In this document: in pieces, positions 11,484 through 22,049 of the stretch
Layout of the letters: the number at the start of each line of letters is the position of its first letter
Position numbering within the stretch: position 1 is the stretch's first letter
Assembly: GCA_028751875.1 (NCBI GenBank)
Contig: CM054140.1
Location: forward strand, 9,256,455 to 9,320,454
Origin: Rapana venosa
Taxonomy: Eukaryota > Mollusca > Gastropoda > Neogastropoda > Muricidae
DNA length: 64,000 nt
Direction: 5' to 3'
Notes under the pieces: model-generated
The model's database searches: none
Told to the model about the DNA's origin: nothing
What the model saw: the letters and a program-made list of their open reading frames with translations, nothing else
Position numbers and translations under genes: made by a program

Positions 11484-11689
11484 AAAAAAAAACAAAAAAA
11501 CAAGGGGTGTATGAGAATTGAGGTGGTGGTGGAGGCCTTACTGAAAAATGCGAGGGGGGGGTGAAAGTAGTCTAATCATAAAAAGAAACCGCACAAAGCA
11601 AAAGATACAATAAAAAAATACACAAAAAACCCCCCAAACCGAAACAAAAACATAAAAAGTTATTAACGTTAATGAAACTAACTATAACA

Positions 11690-11765
11690 AATGTCCTATA
11701 GGACTATGCCAGAGACCTTTTGCAATATCAAATGCCAAATTCAAATTATTGAATATGCTTCTAAG
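11690..11765 (-). mobile_element. LINE family b 3' remnant
   Basis: Encodes NNLNLAFDIAKGLWHSPIGH and LL before a stop. It parallels the ORF ends at 21,505 (IVKGLSKSPVSRFL) and 33,638 (ALSLLQSPVFSFL). Very short. Confidence 0.45.
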
Positions 11766-12173
11766 GGAGTTTGTGTATGTACACATGTGTACGTGCATGT
11801 TCAAGTGTGTGCATGCATGCATGCATGCTTGCCTGCATACTTGCATGTATGTATGTGATTTTTTCCACCATGCTTCATACTGTAAAAGGATACCATGGAT
11901 GACGTGTGCAATGACCACCGAACTCTAAGCAATGCATGCGGACAGTCTATAAGTGACAGTCAAAGTGAACACTTGTAGAACTTACAGCTACACACCACCT
12001 TTCCAATTTTCTGGTTTTTTCCATGTGTCCAAACAGTTCTTTGGTTACTTTGTTTTTGTTTCTGTTTTATTTTTTAAAACACTGACTTGAATTTGAATCA
12101 CCTGATGCTTCTTACCCAACACATGTTTTCTGCATACCCATCGCCTACTTTCAGTTCCCACATACCCCCAAAA

Positions 12174-12508
12174 GAAGGAAGGTGGCAGGACAGTTAAGAC
12201 ATTCACCTGCCTAACAAGTAAACTATGAGATTCTGGGTTCAATTTGCGGCTTTGCCCTTTCTTCCCAGTTTAACGAGAAAACCGAACTGAATGTTAAAGT
12301 CCTTCAGAAAAGACTATAAACCAAAGGCCCCATGTGCGATGCATGCAGAACACACACGTTAAAAACCTGTTCTGCCTTTCAGAAGAGTAGACTATTTTGT
12401 GATGGAAGGAATGAATGACAAAATCTTTATTAAAAAAAACAACTCATGCACACAGGTGTCGTATTTAGACACCATCCCCCAAGTCAGAATGCAGCTACCT
12501 AAATGCTG
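12174..12508 (+). mobile_element. tRNA-headed SINE, type A (head H1, 3' module A2)
   Basis: The head reads GGTGGCAGGACAGTTAAGAC, ATTCACCTGCCTAACAAG, with box-B-like GGGTTCAATTTGC. The central domain (CTTCAGAAAAGACTATAAAC, CAAAGGCCCCATGTGCG) and the A2 3' end (AGTCAGAATGCAGCTACCTA) follow. Plus orientation. Confidence 0.75.
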
Positions 12509-12745
12509 GGGGTGGGGTGAGGGGAGGAGGGGAACAGGCATAGGAACATATCACCAAGATCAACCCCCTCTACCAAGATCACCCACCCCCCCCAACACCC
12601 CCCCCCCAACCAAACAACAACAAAAACAAACCCAAAATTTAACACCCCCCTCCACCACCCACCCAAACAAGTAATATTTGAAGATTTCCTTTACAGCAGT
12701 TTTCTTTTCCATGTCATTTCAGATGTTGTTCACACTGTGTTTTAC

Positions 12746-12808
12746 CTGTCCCTCGCTCTTGGCTGAGGCCTTGCTGTTACTTCTCTCCCTCTGCTTGTTT
12801 TCCTGTTC
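12746..12808 (-). CDS. ARFGEF: ARFGEF exon 6 (charged linker, residues 201-221)
   Basis: 63 nt, 21 codons, phase 0 on both sides, encoding EQENKQRERSNSKASAKSEG and Q. The acceptor is TTTTTGCAG and the donor CAG|GTAAAA. It corresponds to the charged stretch after MEQQA in vertebrate BIG proteins (EAKQMEKER and similar). Low complexity limits confidence, but phase and splice sites fit. Confidence 0.8.
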
Positions 12809-12940
12809 CTGCAAAAATCAAGAAATTTAATCCTCTGACCCCTTTTGGGACATACACACACTCACACACATATACAAACACATAGAGACACATGTTCACA
12901 CACACGCACAGAGACACACACACACACACATGTACACATT

Positions 12941-12981
12941 CGTCTAATATCACTTTGAGTGAACAGTCGTAAAATCAAAGC
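12941..12981 (-). repeat. Quasi-palindromic dispersed element (copy 2)
   Basis: CGTCTAATATCACTTTGAGT then GAACAGTCGTAAAATC, the reverse of copy 1. A (CA)n tract ends 10 bp away. Confidence 0.75.
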
Positions 12982-13528
12982 AACAACAACAATACGCATG
13001 CACGCAGGCACACACACACACACAAGTGGTCGGCTGAGGTCAGAAGGCAGACCTTCAGCAGAGTTACAAGCTACAGAAAAGACCAAGCGCTGCGCATGCA
13101 ACCCAATATACCCATTTCCATGCAAAGCTAACCCACCTAAATTTTGTCCCACTTTCTGCCACAAAAAAAGAATTTAACCAATTTCTGGCCCATTCTTTTG
13201 TTCCCACACAATACCTCACTCGTTTGTTTCCATACAATGCTAATATACTGCTAAAATTTTGGCACATTAATTAAAGCCGGTCCAATGAAATGTCAGTCAC
13301 ACCCAAACTAAAAAGCCAGTCCCCAAAAACCAGGCTAACAAACTTTTCATCACTTCCAAACAAAAAAAAACAAGTCCACCAAACTATCAGTCAACATCCA
13401 AACAAAAAACCAGTCCATCAAAATTTCTGTCACACATACAAAACCAGTCTACCAAATGTCAGTCACATCCCAAGAAAACTTTCAGTCACAAGCCTGTTTT
13501 TCCACACACACATGCAAGCGCACATATG

Positions 13529-13531
<3 letters not shown>

Positions 13532-13564
<33 letters not shown>
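13532..13564 (+). repeat. (CA)n near ARFGEF exon 5 donor
   Basis: A CGCGCG stretch and then CA repeats. On the transcribed strand it is (GT)n about 30 nt after the exon 5 donor. Confidence 0.9.
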
Positions 13565-13568
<4 letters not shown>

Positions 13569-13593
13569 ACACAGCAGTCCAGTGGTCACTCAC

Positions 13594-13773
13594 CGCCTGC
13601 TGTTCCATGCGGCTGAAGATGACATTGAGCATTTGGGTGAGGGTGGCCTTGGCCGTGGTCTGGTTGACCAGGTTCTTGCTGGCCAGGTAAATGTTGTAGC
13701 AGGTACGCACGGCCTGCAGCACCGTGCCTTCGTGGATCTCGCAGGTGTTGGTTGTCACCACCGTCAGCAACGC
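13594..13773 (-). CDS. ARFGEF: ARFGEF exon 5 (DCB domain, residues 141-200)
   Basis: Exactly 60 codons, phase 0 on both sides. It contains [38 protein letters not shown] and [11 protein letters not shown], the conserved C-terminal half of the DCB domain. The donor is GCG|GTGAGT, with a (GT)n tract beginning about 30 nt into the intron. A 28-bp minisatellite starts about 75 bp upstream of the acceptor. Confidence 0.96.
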
Positions 13774-13849
13774 CTGGGCAGGAGTTAATAGCAGGTGCAC
13801 AGGTATGAAATGATGGACTTGCAGAGACTTTATAGACTGTGTGTAATGT

Positions 13850-14240
13850 ACTGGAATGGCAATTACAGGTGTAGTACACTGGAATGGCAATCACAGGTGT
13901 AGTACACTGGAATGGCAATTACAGGTATAGTATACTGGAATGGCAATTTCAGGTGTAGTATACTGGAATGGCAATCACAGGTGTAGTGTACTGGAATGGC
14001 AATTACAGGTATAGTATACTGGAATGGCAATCACAGGTGTAGTACACTGGAATGGCAATCACAGGTGTAGTACACTGGAATGGCAATTACAGGTATAGTA
14101 TACTGGAATGGCAATTACAGGTGTAGTACACTGGAATGCAGTTACATGAGATAATACAATGGAATGGCAATTAAAGGTACAGTGTATAGGTGTACATGTA
14201 CAGTGCAGTGGAATGGCAAGTACAGGTGTAGTACTCTGGA
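13850..14240 (+). repeat. 28-bp minisatellite, about 10-11 copies plus decayed units
   Basis: The unit is TACACTGGAATGGCAATCAC + AGGTGTAG, with variants (TATACTGG, AATTACAGG, GTATAG). It is regular to about 14,135 and degenerate to about 14,240. It lies just upstream of the exon 5 acceptor in transcription. Confidence 0.93.
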
Positions 14241-14594
14241 AAGGGTATTACCGCTACAAAATCAAGGAATTGCAAGACGTTGACATGATAATTCTGCATG
14301 CTAATAACGCAGTAAGGCACACATATGGGACATGCTACATAGTCGACTATCAACACATACAGAGACATACGGAAATCACAAAAACAAAGGTAAAACACTA
14401 GATCTATGTGATGCACAACAGAGCTGTGACATGCAGTTCCTCAGGATGAGTAATCACAGATGCCCTTGGTCAGGACTTGGGGAGTACTTGTAGGAAAGCA
14501 CAGCTTACACAGTGACACAATGATGTTCCTGTTTCATAGCAGACGCCGTGTCAAAATTGCAGATGACAAGACCACCACAATTTTTTAATTTTTA

Positions 14595-14980
14595 ATGTTC
14601 CCTCGGCTGGAGCTCCGAGGTTCACCAATGGTGAGATTTTGTGTACGCAACCATTTCTGCCCACCATGAAGGTAGCTGTATTCCGACTTCGGGGATGTAT
14701 GCTGGGTATGTTTGTGTTTCTGCAACCCATCCAACACTGACATGAATCACATGATCTTTAATGTACATATTTGACATCTGCATGTGTTTAATATAAGAAG
14801 GCTATTAAGGCACAGGCAGGTCTGCACTTTAGTTGACCTGGGAGATTGTAACCCCCCCCCCCCCCCCCCCCCCTTCAATTCACCAGATGCTGCCAAGATC
14901 TGAATCCATAACTTCATGGACCCATGGGATTGAAGTTGAATGGCCTTACCCACTTGGTTATAGCGCCTGTCACTATCAAA
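14595..14980 (-). mobile_element. tRNA-headed SINE, type D (head H3, 3' module A2)
   Basis: Read on the minus strand: head GCGCTATAACCAAGTGGGTA with CCATGAAGTTATGGATTCAG, a long G run (poly-C on plus, about 14,852-14,873), GTCAACTAAAGTGCAGACCT and ATACCCAGCATACATCC. It ends in the shared A2 module (CGAAGTCGGAATACAGCTAC, CTCACCATTGGTGAACCTCG). Apparently full length, about 385 bp. Confidence 0.78.
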
Positions 14981-15272
14981 AATGACATACACCTTACATT
15001 ACCTACTTAATACTCAATATTATACCCAGGCATGTTAAAATAACATGTGAAGGAAAAACAAAACAAATGTTACAGAGGCACAACATACAACAATAAATAC
15101 AGCGATGACATTGTGAAGTCTAGAACTGAAATTCAAACACACAAACATACACATATACGCATGCACGCGCACACACACAGAGACACACACACACCACAAC
15201 CAGTAAAAGAGAACACTTGATTGACTGACCGAATATTCATTACTAAAGAAAGTCCCGCCCCTCAGGCCTCAC

Positions 15273-15419
15273 CTTAATGATCTGCAGCTGAACGCCCTCA
15301 TCTGTCTGGGGCCCTGTAAAGCAGCCACAGATGGTGTCCACAATCCTGTCGATCAATCGCTTGCCCTGCGTGGTGTGGTCAGGCGCGTTGCCCGTCAGGT
15401 GCCCATAGGCAATCAATTT
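15273..15419 (-). CDS. ARFGEF: ARFGEF exon 4 (DCB domain, residues 92-140)
   Basis: Exactly 49 codons, phase 0 on both sides. It encodes [27 protein letters not shown] and [14 protein letters not shown], nearly identical to vertebrate BIG1/BIG2. The acceptor TGCAG|AAA follows a (GT)n-rich stretch; the donor is AAG|GTGAGG. Confidence 0.96.
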
Positions 15420-15469
15420 CTGCAGCACACACACAAAACATAAACGCCACAAGTGAATGGACCATCGTA

Positions 15470-16160
15470 GAATGTCTAGTCCAATGGACCACTATAAAGT
15501 ATCTGGATATATGGACTATTCATACAGTCTAGTCCAATGGACCACTGTAAAGTATCTGGCTATATGGACTACTCATACAGTCTAGTCCAATGGACCACTG
15601 TAAAGTGTCTGGCTATATGGACTATTCATACAGTCTAGTCCAATGGCACTGTAAAATGTCTGGTTACATGGACTGTTCATACAGTCTAGTCAATTGGACC
15701 ATCAATGGACCACTGTCAAGTGTCTAGTCAAATGGACCTTGTACTTGTAGTGTCTAGTTAAATAGACCAGAGTGTCTAGTCAAATGGACTATTCATGCAG
15801 TCTAATCAAATGGACCAGAGTGTCTCATCAACTAGACCATGGTAAAGTGTCTAGTAAGATGGATCATAGTAGAGTGTCCACTCAAATGAACCACTGTAGG
15901 TAGCATAGTCAAACTGATCACAGTAGAGAATCTAGTCATATACAGACCATTGTGGAGTGTCTGGTCTGATGGACTACAGCAGAATGTCTCATCAAATAGA
16001 CCACAGAAATCTCTGGTCAAATGAACCCCTGAAGAGGAGTCAAGAGGATCATTGAAGTGTCTGGTTAAACAAGAACTATCTAGAATGTACTAAATATAAA
16101 GTGTTTTAACCAGACCACTGTAATGTCCAGTCAACTGACCATCATGAGTGCTTATCAAAC
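15470..16160 (+). repeat. Minisatellite of 53-bp units decaying into about 25-bp units
   Basis: Four units of TCTAGTCCAATGGACCACTG + TAAAGTATCTGGCTATATGG + ACTATTCATACAG open the array. Shorter degenerate repeats of GTGTCTAGTCAAATGGACC follow. The 3' part is shared with the duplicated segment at 17,605-17,860. Confidence 0.85.
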
Positions 16161-16630
16161 TGACCACCTAAACATTCTAGTATAAATGGATTTCGTGGTA
16201 GACACAGTCACTTACCTATTGTTAATGTCTTCATTATATGTATTTGCCTTGAAACATTTACACAGGTGATTTGAGATGGATTCTGGGGCTTTTGTTTTGT
16301 TTGTATTGTGGTATGGATAGCAATTGTGCAGATCTATGTCATTACATTCATGAACATTGGGTGTCATTGGCCAATGCAAAAGGATTAGGCTTACATGGCA
16401 TTCATGACACTAACGTATCATACTATCAAAGTATACAGAAAGAATAGTAAAAAATTAATAAAACTGTAAATGAATGGATAAACAAGATCATCAGATAAGA
16501 TTTTTTACTTCATATGTATACATACATAAAACAATATACATATTTCTATGATGTATACATGATTACACAGATACGTAATACATGCTTCATTACAAATGGC
16601 ATATCACACAACAACATAAAATCTAGACAG
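15940..16630 (+). repeat. Long direct duplication, copy 1
   Basis: Matches 17,605-18,370 in order: GTGTCTGGTCTGATGGACTA, GAAGAGGAGTCAAGAGGATC, GGATTTCGTGGTAGACACAG, GGTATGGATAGCAATTGTGC, GATTACACAGATACG. Many small indels separate the copies. The LINE fragment at 16,640-17,605 lies exactly between them. Confidence 0.85.
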
Positions 16631-16639
16631 TCAATAGTT

Positions 16640-17605
16640 ACAATTATGCGATAAGCCGAAGCCATGCTCATGGACCCAACAAACTTTCCTCTATGGCAAA
16701 ACTTCATAGAATTCGGCAATAACTCAGTTCCTTTGTCCAACTCTGTGAAGTATTTAGGAGTAGTTCTTGACAACACACTCTCTATGAAAAAATTCATCAC
16801 CCAGACCTGCCAGTCTTGCTACTATCAATTACGGCGCATAAGCGCGATTCGCAAGTATCTGTCCACTGATGCAACTTCCAAGCTTATCACATCTCTCATT
16901 CTTTCACGTTTAGATTACTGTAATTCTCTTTTGGCTGGCCTACCAGCATCATCTATCCACTCTCTTCAACGCATACAAAACTCTGCAGCTCGACTGGTCC
17001 TAAGAAAGAAAAAATCTGAACACATCACTCCTCTTCTGCGATCTCTTCACTGGCTGCCTGTCTCACAAAGACTGGAGTATAAAATCAATACCCTCTGTTT
17101 CAAATGTCTCCACAAATCTGCACCCGCTTATCTCTGTAACTGTCTTCATCTGTACACCCCATCCCGTTCCCTTTGTTCAGCCGCAGATACTTTGTGCTTT
17201 CGAACACCCAGATTCAAACAAACCACTGTTGGCCGTCGCTCCTTCTCTGTTTCTGGTCCATCCACCTGGAATGACCTCCCTCTTTCACTTCGCCAAAAGC
17301 CTTCACTTGATACCTTCAAATCCAGCCTCAAAACACACTTATTTCCTACCTGAGACTTTCCCCCCAAATATCTGTCCCTAATTTTCAACAGCATCTTTCA
17401 CCTTCTAAGTGTTGTTCCGAGTGTGTGTGTGTGTGTGTATGTGCGTGTGTGTGCGTGCATACGTGTGCGCGCATGGTTTTTGAAATCTGTTGTTCATTAC
17501 GTTTAAGGAGAGTTGCATGCCTGTAAATGATTGAGTGCAAGCGCTTCGATTTGTTTGTTTTCTTACAAGATTCAGCGCTATATAAATTCCACATATTATT
17601 ATTAG
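16640..17605 (+). mobile_element. 5'-truncated non-LTR retrotransposon (LINE family a)
   Basis: An open frame of 229 codons (16,664-17,353) encodes the end of the reverse-transcriptase ORF. It includes SVKYLGVVLDNTLSM, SRLDYCNSLLAGLP, IQNSAARLV, LRSLHWLPV and GPSTWNDLPLSLR, the classic thumb/C-terminal signature of CR1/L2/Jockey-like elements. The polymerase active-site half is missing. The 3' UTR holds a (GT)n tract (17,420-17,470) and the tail CAGCGCTATATAAATTCCAC with (ATT)n. The frame is intact, so this copy is younger than the one at 80-640. Confidence 0.88.
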
Positions 17606-18372
17606 TCATATACAAACCACTGTGGAGTGTCTGGTCTGATGGACTACAGCAGAATGTCTCATCAAATAGACCACAGAAATCTCTGGTCAAATGAACCACT
17701 GAAGAGGAGTCAAGAGGATCACTGTAGAGTGTCTGGTTAAACAGACTATCGTAGAATGTCTACTCAAATGATAGAGTGTTTTACGGACCACTGTAGAGTG
17801 TCCAGTCAAATTGACCATCATAGAGTGCTTGGTCAAACTGACCACCATAAACAGTCTAGTATAATGGATTTCGTGGAGAGCACAGTCACTTATCCTGTGG
17901 TTAATGTCTGTATTAATAGTGGTTATTTGCCTGTGATGACATTTTCACAGGTGATTGGATGAATGGATTCTGGGGCTTTTGGTTTTGTTTGTTTTTGTTT
18001 TGTGGTATGGATAGCAATTGTGCAGATTATGTCATTATACAGTTCATGAACCTTGGGTGTCATTAGGCAATGAGAAAAGGATTAGGGCTACTATGGTATT
18101 TCATGATCACTAAGCAAAATGATACATATCATATAATAGAACAGAACAGAAAAGATGATATGATATAGAATATGATATGACAGACATGAATTTAAACAAT
18201 ATTACATAAGATAAGAATCATTTATATGGCATGATATGATATGACATGACATGACATGGCATAGTACACTATTGTACAGTATGATGTGATACATGTGATT
18301 ACACAAGTAGCTTCTCACATATAATGTATAATATGTGGCAATATACAGTACAACATACTATAATAGAATCTA
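17605..18372 (+). repeat. Long direct duplication, copy 2
   Basis: Second copy of the 15,940-16,630 segment, starting immediately after the (ATT)n tail of the LINE. It is more regular than copy 1 (for example repeated TAGAGTGTC and CCACTGTAGAGTG units). AT-rich ATGATATGATATGACATGAC repeats follow at 18,150-18,260. Confidence 0.85.
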
Positions 18373-18389
18373 CAACGTGCACTTTTGTA

Positions 18390-18490
18390 TGCGTGTTCCT
18401 TGCCTAGAGCTCTGAGGTTCATCGATGGTGAGATTTTGCATACGCGATCCTTTGCCCACTATTAAGGCAGTTGCATTCCAACTTAGGGAA
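18390..18490 (-). mobile_element. SINE 3'-module A2 fragment
   Basis: TCCTTGCCTAGAGCTCTGAG, GTTCATCGATGGTGAGATTT and AAGGCAGTTGCATTCCAACT match the A2 module. Confidence 0.65.
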
Positions 18491-19244
18491 TGATGTCAGA
18501 ACACGACACCAGCGTACATGTTTGATGGCATGACGGTGAGACAAATTTCTCCTACGACTGACTTTTTTAAAGACACATTTCAACAATAACTTTAACATGA
18601 CTTCCCCCCTATATTAAGTTTGGGTTTAAAAAAAAATATAACAGAGCGTAAGTGTCCACCAAAAGGGACATTACTCTAGCTCTGATCTGCGTGTCAATAT
18701 ATACATATTTATTTCCCCACTGACAGAATCATGCTGGTCGATGGGTCACATGTTACAAGACCTTAAAATCAATTTTCCTCCTTTCCTTTCATCTTTATTG
18801 CCAACTGGGGCTCCCCTGTGATAATAAAGGAAGCCTGCCAGTTCACCTGTGCTCAACATGTTGCACTCCTCTTTTCAGCTTTTGCAACATCTGTGCACTT
18901 CAACAGCTGGTACATGACATACAAGAACATACACATTTAAACACACAAACATATATGCACGCATGCATGGGCACACATACATACATACATACACATACAC
19001 ACTGAGACATACAAACACAAATGCATGCACAGACCTACAGACACACAAATGCACACACAGACAGACAGACAGACAGAGACACACAAACAGTAAACACAAA
19101 CATTTTCAAACACACTCACACATTCATTTTACCAAACTTTTAAATGAACATACCAAACCCCCCCCCCCCCCCAAAAAAAAAAAAAAAAAAATCAACAACA
19201 ACAAACCAGTTTTAAACAAAAATCCACATTGAACTTTTCCCCCC

Positions 19245-19345
19245 TGTTCTTGTGCTACAGCTCTGAAGGTCATCAATGACAAGATCATTATGTGACCTTT
19301 AGCCCACCATTAAGGTAGCCAAATTCTAAGGTGATCATGTCTAAA
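19245..19345 (-). mobile_element. SINE 3'-module A2 fragment
   Basis: GCTACAGCTCTGAAGGTCAT, CAATGACAAGATCATTATGT, CCCACCATTAAGGTAGCC: a diverged A2 module. Confidence 0.55.
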
Positions 19346-19427
19346 CACATCAGTGTGCATGCATTTAAAAAAACAACAACAAGAATTTCTCATCACACTG
19401 ACATAAAAGCCTAACAAACTGCAAAAA

Positions 19428-19705
19428 GTATGTTCTTTCGAGCCAGAAGGCCCATAGAGCCAGAGCTTATCCCGGTTTCTGTAGCGTTAAGCGAACTGAT
19501 GGTTTTTCACCACCCCTGTGACAGGACGCTAGTCTGTCGCCAGATACTTCCCCAGCAGAGCTGGTACCCACTTGTACACCTGGGTGGAGTGAGGAAAATA
19601 GGAGTAAAGTGTCTTTCCCAAGGACACAACACCGAGCCGAGCGGGGATCGAACCCGCGACCTCTGGATCACGAGTTGACCGCCTGAACCACTCGACCACA
19701 GTGCC
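19428..19705 (-). mobile_element. tRNA-headed SINE, type E
   Basis: On the minus strand the head GCACTGTGGTCGAGTGGTTC, AGGCGGTCAACTCGTGATCC, GGTCGCGGGTTCGATCCCCG has clear box A (TGGTCGAGTGG) and box B (GGTTCGATCCC). The body continues CCTTGGGAAAGACACTTTAC, TCCTCACTCCACCCAGGTG and GAGCTCTGGCTCTATGGGCC. It is the best-preserved Pol III head in the window. The body does not match types A-D. Box integrity suggests a recent copy, but it is not a tRNA gene (no folded acceptor stem). Confidence 0.72.
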
Positions 19706-19904
19706 TCCCAACAAACTGCAACAAGACAATCAACTTTTGTGTTTTCTGTGTCAACAGAAAAGGCTTGACACAAGTGGGAGTCCCCAGCATTTGGCATCAG
19801 CGGCAATCAATCCTTGCCTTTCTGAAGGAGGCAGACAAGCCCAACTTTAAATCACTGACAGGAATCAATATGTACAGCAATACAAGATTTTTGTTGTTGT
19901 TGTT

Positions 19905-20145
19905 GTTGGTCCCTCGGTCAGAGTTCTGAGGTTCACCAATGGTGAGATTTTTGTGTATGCATATGCCACCATTTTTGCCCACTATCAAGGTAGCTGCATT
20001 CCAACTTCAGGAATGATGTCTAACTTCACATGAAGCCAGTGTGCATGTATTTTTAAAATACAGTCATCTGTTCCTACCAGCACACAATGGCCAACTCTTC
20101 TGAAAGGTGGAGCTGGTTTGACCATGTCGCAAGATGTTCTACAGG
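19905..20145 (-). mobile_element. SINE type A, truncated (A2 module plus part of body)
   Basis: GTCCCTCGGTCAGAGTTCTG, TTCACCAATGGTGAGATTTT and ACCAGCACACAATGGCCAAC, TCTTCTGAAAGGTGGAGCTG, then CGCAAGATGTTCTAC. It is cut by the type B element that begins at 20,150. Confidence 0.65.
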
Positions 20146-20149
20146 TGTG

Positions 20150-20284
20150 GATAGGTGGTCTAGAGGTAATGCGCCTGTCTAGAATGCGAAAAGTCTGGGT
20201 CAGAAGTGTGTGGTGGTTCAAATCCTGTTTGGGCCCGGAACTTTTCTTCCATCCATTAGACCATTAGTGGTGGTCTGGGCGCTA

Positions 20285-20315
<31 letters not shown>

Positions 20316-20541
20316 CGTGTGTTACACAAAATTATTTAGCGCACGTAAAAGAACCCACGGTGACAAGAGAGTTGTCCCTGACAAAATTCTTAGAAAAAAG
20401 CCACTCTGATAAGGAAACAAATACAGTTGCAGACAACAACAAAAAAGAAAAAAGGGTGGCGCTGCTCTTGTGGCAACGTGCTCTCCCTGGGGAGAGCACC
20501 CCAAATTTCATGCAGAGAAATCTCATGACTTAAAGTGGTAT
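20150..20541 (+). mobile_element. tRNA-headed SINE, type B, near full length
   Basis: Head GGTGGTCTAGAGGTAATGCG with box-B-like GTGGTTCAAATCCTG. The central domain is CTTTCAGATGAGATGATAAA, CCGAGGTCCCGTGTG. The 3' half is GCGCACGTAAAAGAACCCAC, GGTGACAAGAGAGTTGTCCC, AAAAAGCCACTCTGATAAGG, GGTGGCGCTGCTCTTGTGGC and ACGTGCTCTCCCTGGGGAGA. The GATGAGAYNNTAAACCGAGG core resembles central domains described for widely shared invertebrate SINE superfamilies (MetaSINE or Nin-DC type). That assignment is from memory and unverified. Confidence 0.8.
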
Positions 20542-20561
20542 AAATGAAAATAAATGAAAAT

Positions 20562-20715
20562 AAACATGTGTTTGTACATGGGACCTTGGTTTATAGTGTC
20601 ATATGAAGGACTACTGGAGGAGTGGAGGGTTTACTGGGTGTTTTGGTGGTGGCTCAAACCCATGCTGTGAGATCATGAGCTCAACACTCTAACCGCTAGG
20701 CTATCCCGCCCCCTC
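20562..20715 (-). mobile_element. tRNA-headed SINE fragment (head H2)
   Basis: Minus-strand head GCGGGATAGCCTAGCGGTTA, GAGTGTTGAGCTCATGATCT, GGGTTTGAGCC, with box A TAGCCTAGCGG. A central domain remnant on the plus strand reads GGGACCTTGGTTTATAGTGT, CATATGAAGGACT. Confidence 0.6.
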
Positions 20716-20970
20716 AATGCATGATTTGAGAGAACAGGCAAACAGGCAGGCAGATTAAGAGGAATCGAGAGGTTTGGTAAAGTGTGTCTGCTTCACTGCA
20801 TGCATGGGGTAAGATGTGCTGTGATGTGATATGATGTGTGTGTGTGTGTGCCTGTGCGAGTGTGTGTGTGTGTGAATGTGCATACCTGTTCTTTTATTAA
20901 AAATTTTTTTTCCCCGAAGATAATGGAATAAGCACTGGGGTAAGATGTGATGAGATGTGATGTGATGTGT

Positions 20971-21015
20971 TCTTCTTTAATTTAACGTCTTTTCACATTA
21001 CGTGATATTAGACAA
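20971..21015 (+). repeat. Quasi-palindromic dispersed element (copy 3)
   Basis: TTTAACGTCTTTTCACATTA then CGTGATATTAGACAAG. The (GT)n microsatellite 21,015-21,372 starts at its edge. Confidence 0.75.
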
Positions 21016-21188
21016 GTGTGTGTGTGTGTGTGTGAGCGCACATGTGTGTGCACGTGTGTGTATGTGAGTGTGTGTGTGTAAGTGTGTTTGTGTGTATGTG
21101 AAAGAGAGAGAGAACATATATGGGTGTAGATCTGTGTACATATTTGTGTATAGTGTGTGTGTGAGTATGCGGGCGCGCATGTGTTTGA

Positions 21189-21223
<35 letters not shown>

Positions 21224-21330
21224 CACGTGTATGTATGTCTGTGTGTGATTGTGTGTGTGTGTGTGTGTTTATGTGTGTGTGTGTGTGTATTTGGGTGTAT
21301 ATGCATGTGTGTGTAAGGTGTGTGTGTGTT

Positions 21331-21371
<41 letters not shown>

Positions 21372-21372
21372 A
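21015..21372 (+). repeat. Long compound (GT)n microsatellite
   Basis: About 360 bp of interrupted GT repeats with GA and GC interruptions. Produces artefactual Cys/Val and His/Thr frames. Confidence 0.95.
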
Positions 21373-21504
21373 TAGGTACTGTATACTCTACATCAGGTAG
21401 GAATCTGTAGGCCTACATAGTTGTGATGTTTAAAAAAAGAATAATATTATGTTAAGAAATCAAACGGAATAAAATTTAACTTGAACAGGAACAACAAATA
21501 TCTT

Positions 21505-21945
21505 TTATAAAAACCGACTGACTGGGCTCTTACTCAAGCCTTTCACTATTTCTAGCATTTTAATATTATCAAACAAAATGTCTGTGTGGGATAAACTAGC
21601 AGAGTTGTTGTTAGACAACCAAGCCGGCAAATAAGGCTTCAACTGATCACAATAAAACATAACATGTTGTGGCGTTATCTGATCACCACAAATACATGAC
21701 ACATTTCGACTGAATTTCGTTTTGAGAGCATCGAGCCTTAGTCTGTATATCAGACTTGTCAACAGTCTATGACACAATTTGTTCCGATCAGAGAAATCGT
21801 TGTATTTAGACTTTGTCGACTTAGGTCTTGCACATCCTTTTGAATGATAACTTTCATGATATAGAGTGCCAAACTGATCCCAGTAAGTCTTCTTTAGAAG
21901 ACAACATCCCTCTTGTAAAGACAGTGGCAGTTGCAAGATGTTCTG
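21505..21945 (-). mobile_element. LINE family b 3' end (after RNase H domain)
   Basis: An open frame of about 150 codons contains LPLSLQEGCCLLKKTYWDQF, LTSLIYRLRLDALKTKFSRN and the knuckle CICGDQITPQHVMFYC (C-x-C-x8-H-x4-C). It ends GLSKSPVSRFL. It matches the copy at 33,258-33,638 (LPLSLHEG..L, LSLIYRLKLNAFQATF). Such C-termini follow the RNase H domain in I-like non-LTR elements. 5'-truncated. Confidence 0.75.
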
Positions 21946-21987
21946 TGTGCATTCGCACACAGGACCTCAGTTTATAGTCTCATCCAA
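21927..21987 (-). mobile_element. SINE type A central-domain fragment
   Basis: GCAAGATGTTCTGTGTGCAT, TCGCACACAGGACCTCAGTT, TATAGTCTCATCC, then (GT)n to 22,045. It abuts the LINE fragment. Confidence 0.6.
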
Positions 21988-21997
21988 GTGTGTGTGT

Positions 21998-22045
<48 letters not shown>
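21988..22045 (+). repeat. (GT)n microsatellite
   Basis: Nearly pure GT repeat directly following the SINE central-domain fragment. Confidence 0.93.
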
Positions 22046-22047
<2 letters not shown>

Positions 22048-22049
22048 AC

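Noticed and set aside
13020..13080. Similarity between 13,020-13,080 and 52,108-52,160 (GGCTGAGGTCAGAAGGCAGA versus GCTGAGGCCAGCCGGCAGA)
   Set aside because: Too short and too diverged to define a repeat family by eye.
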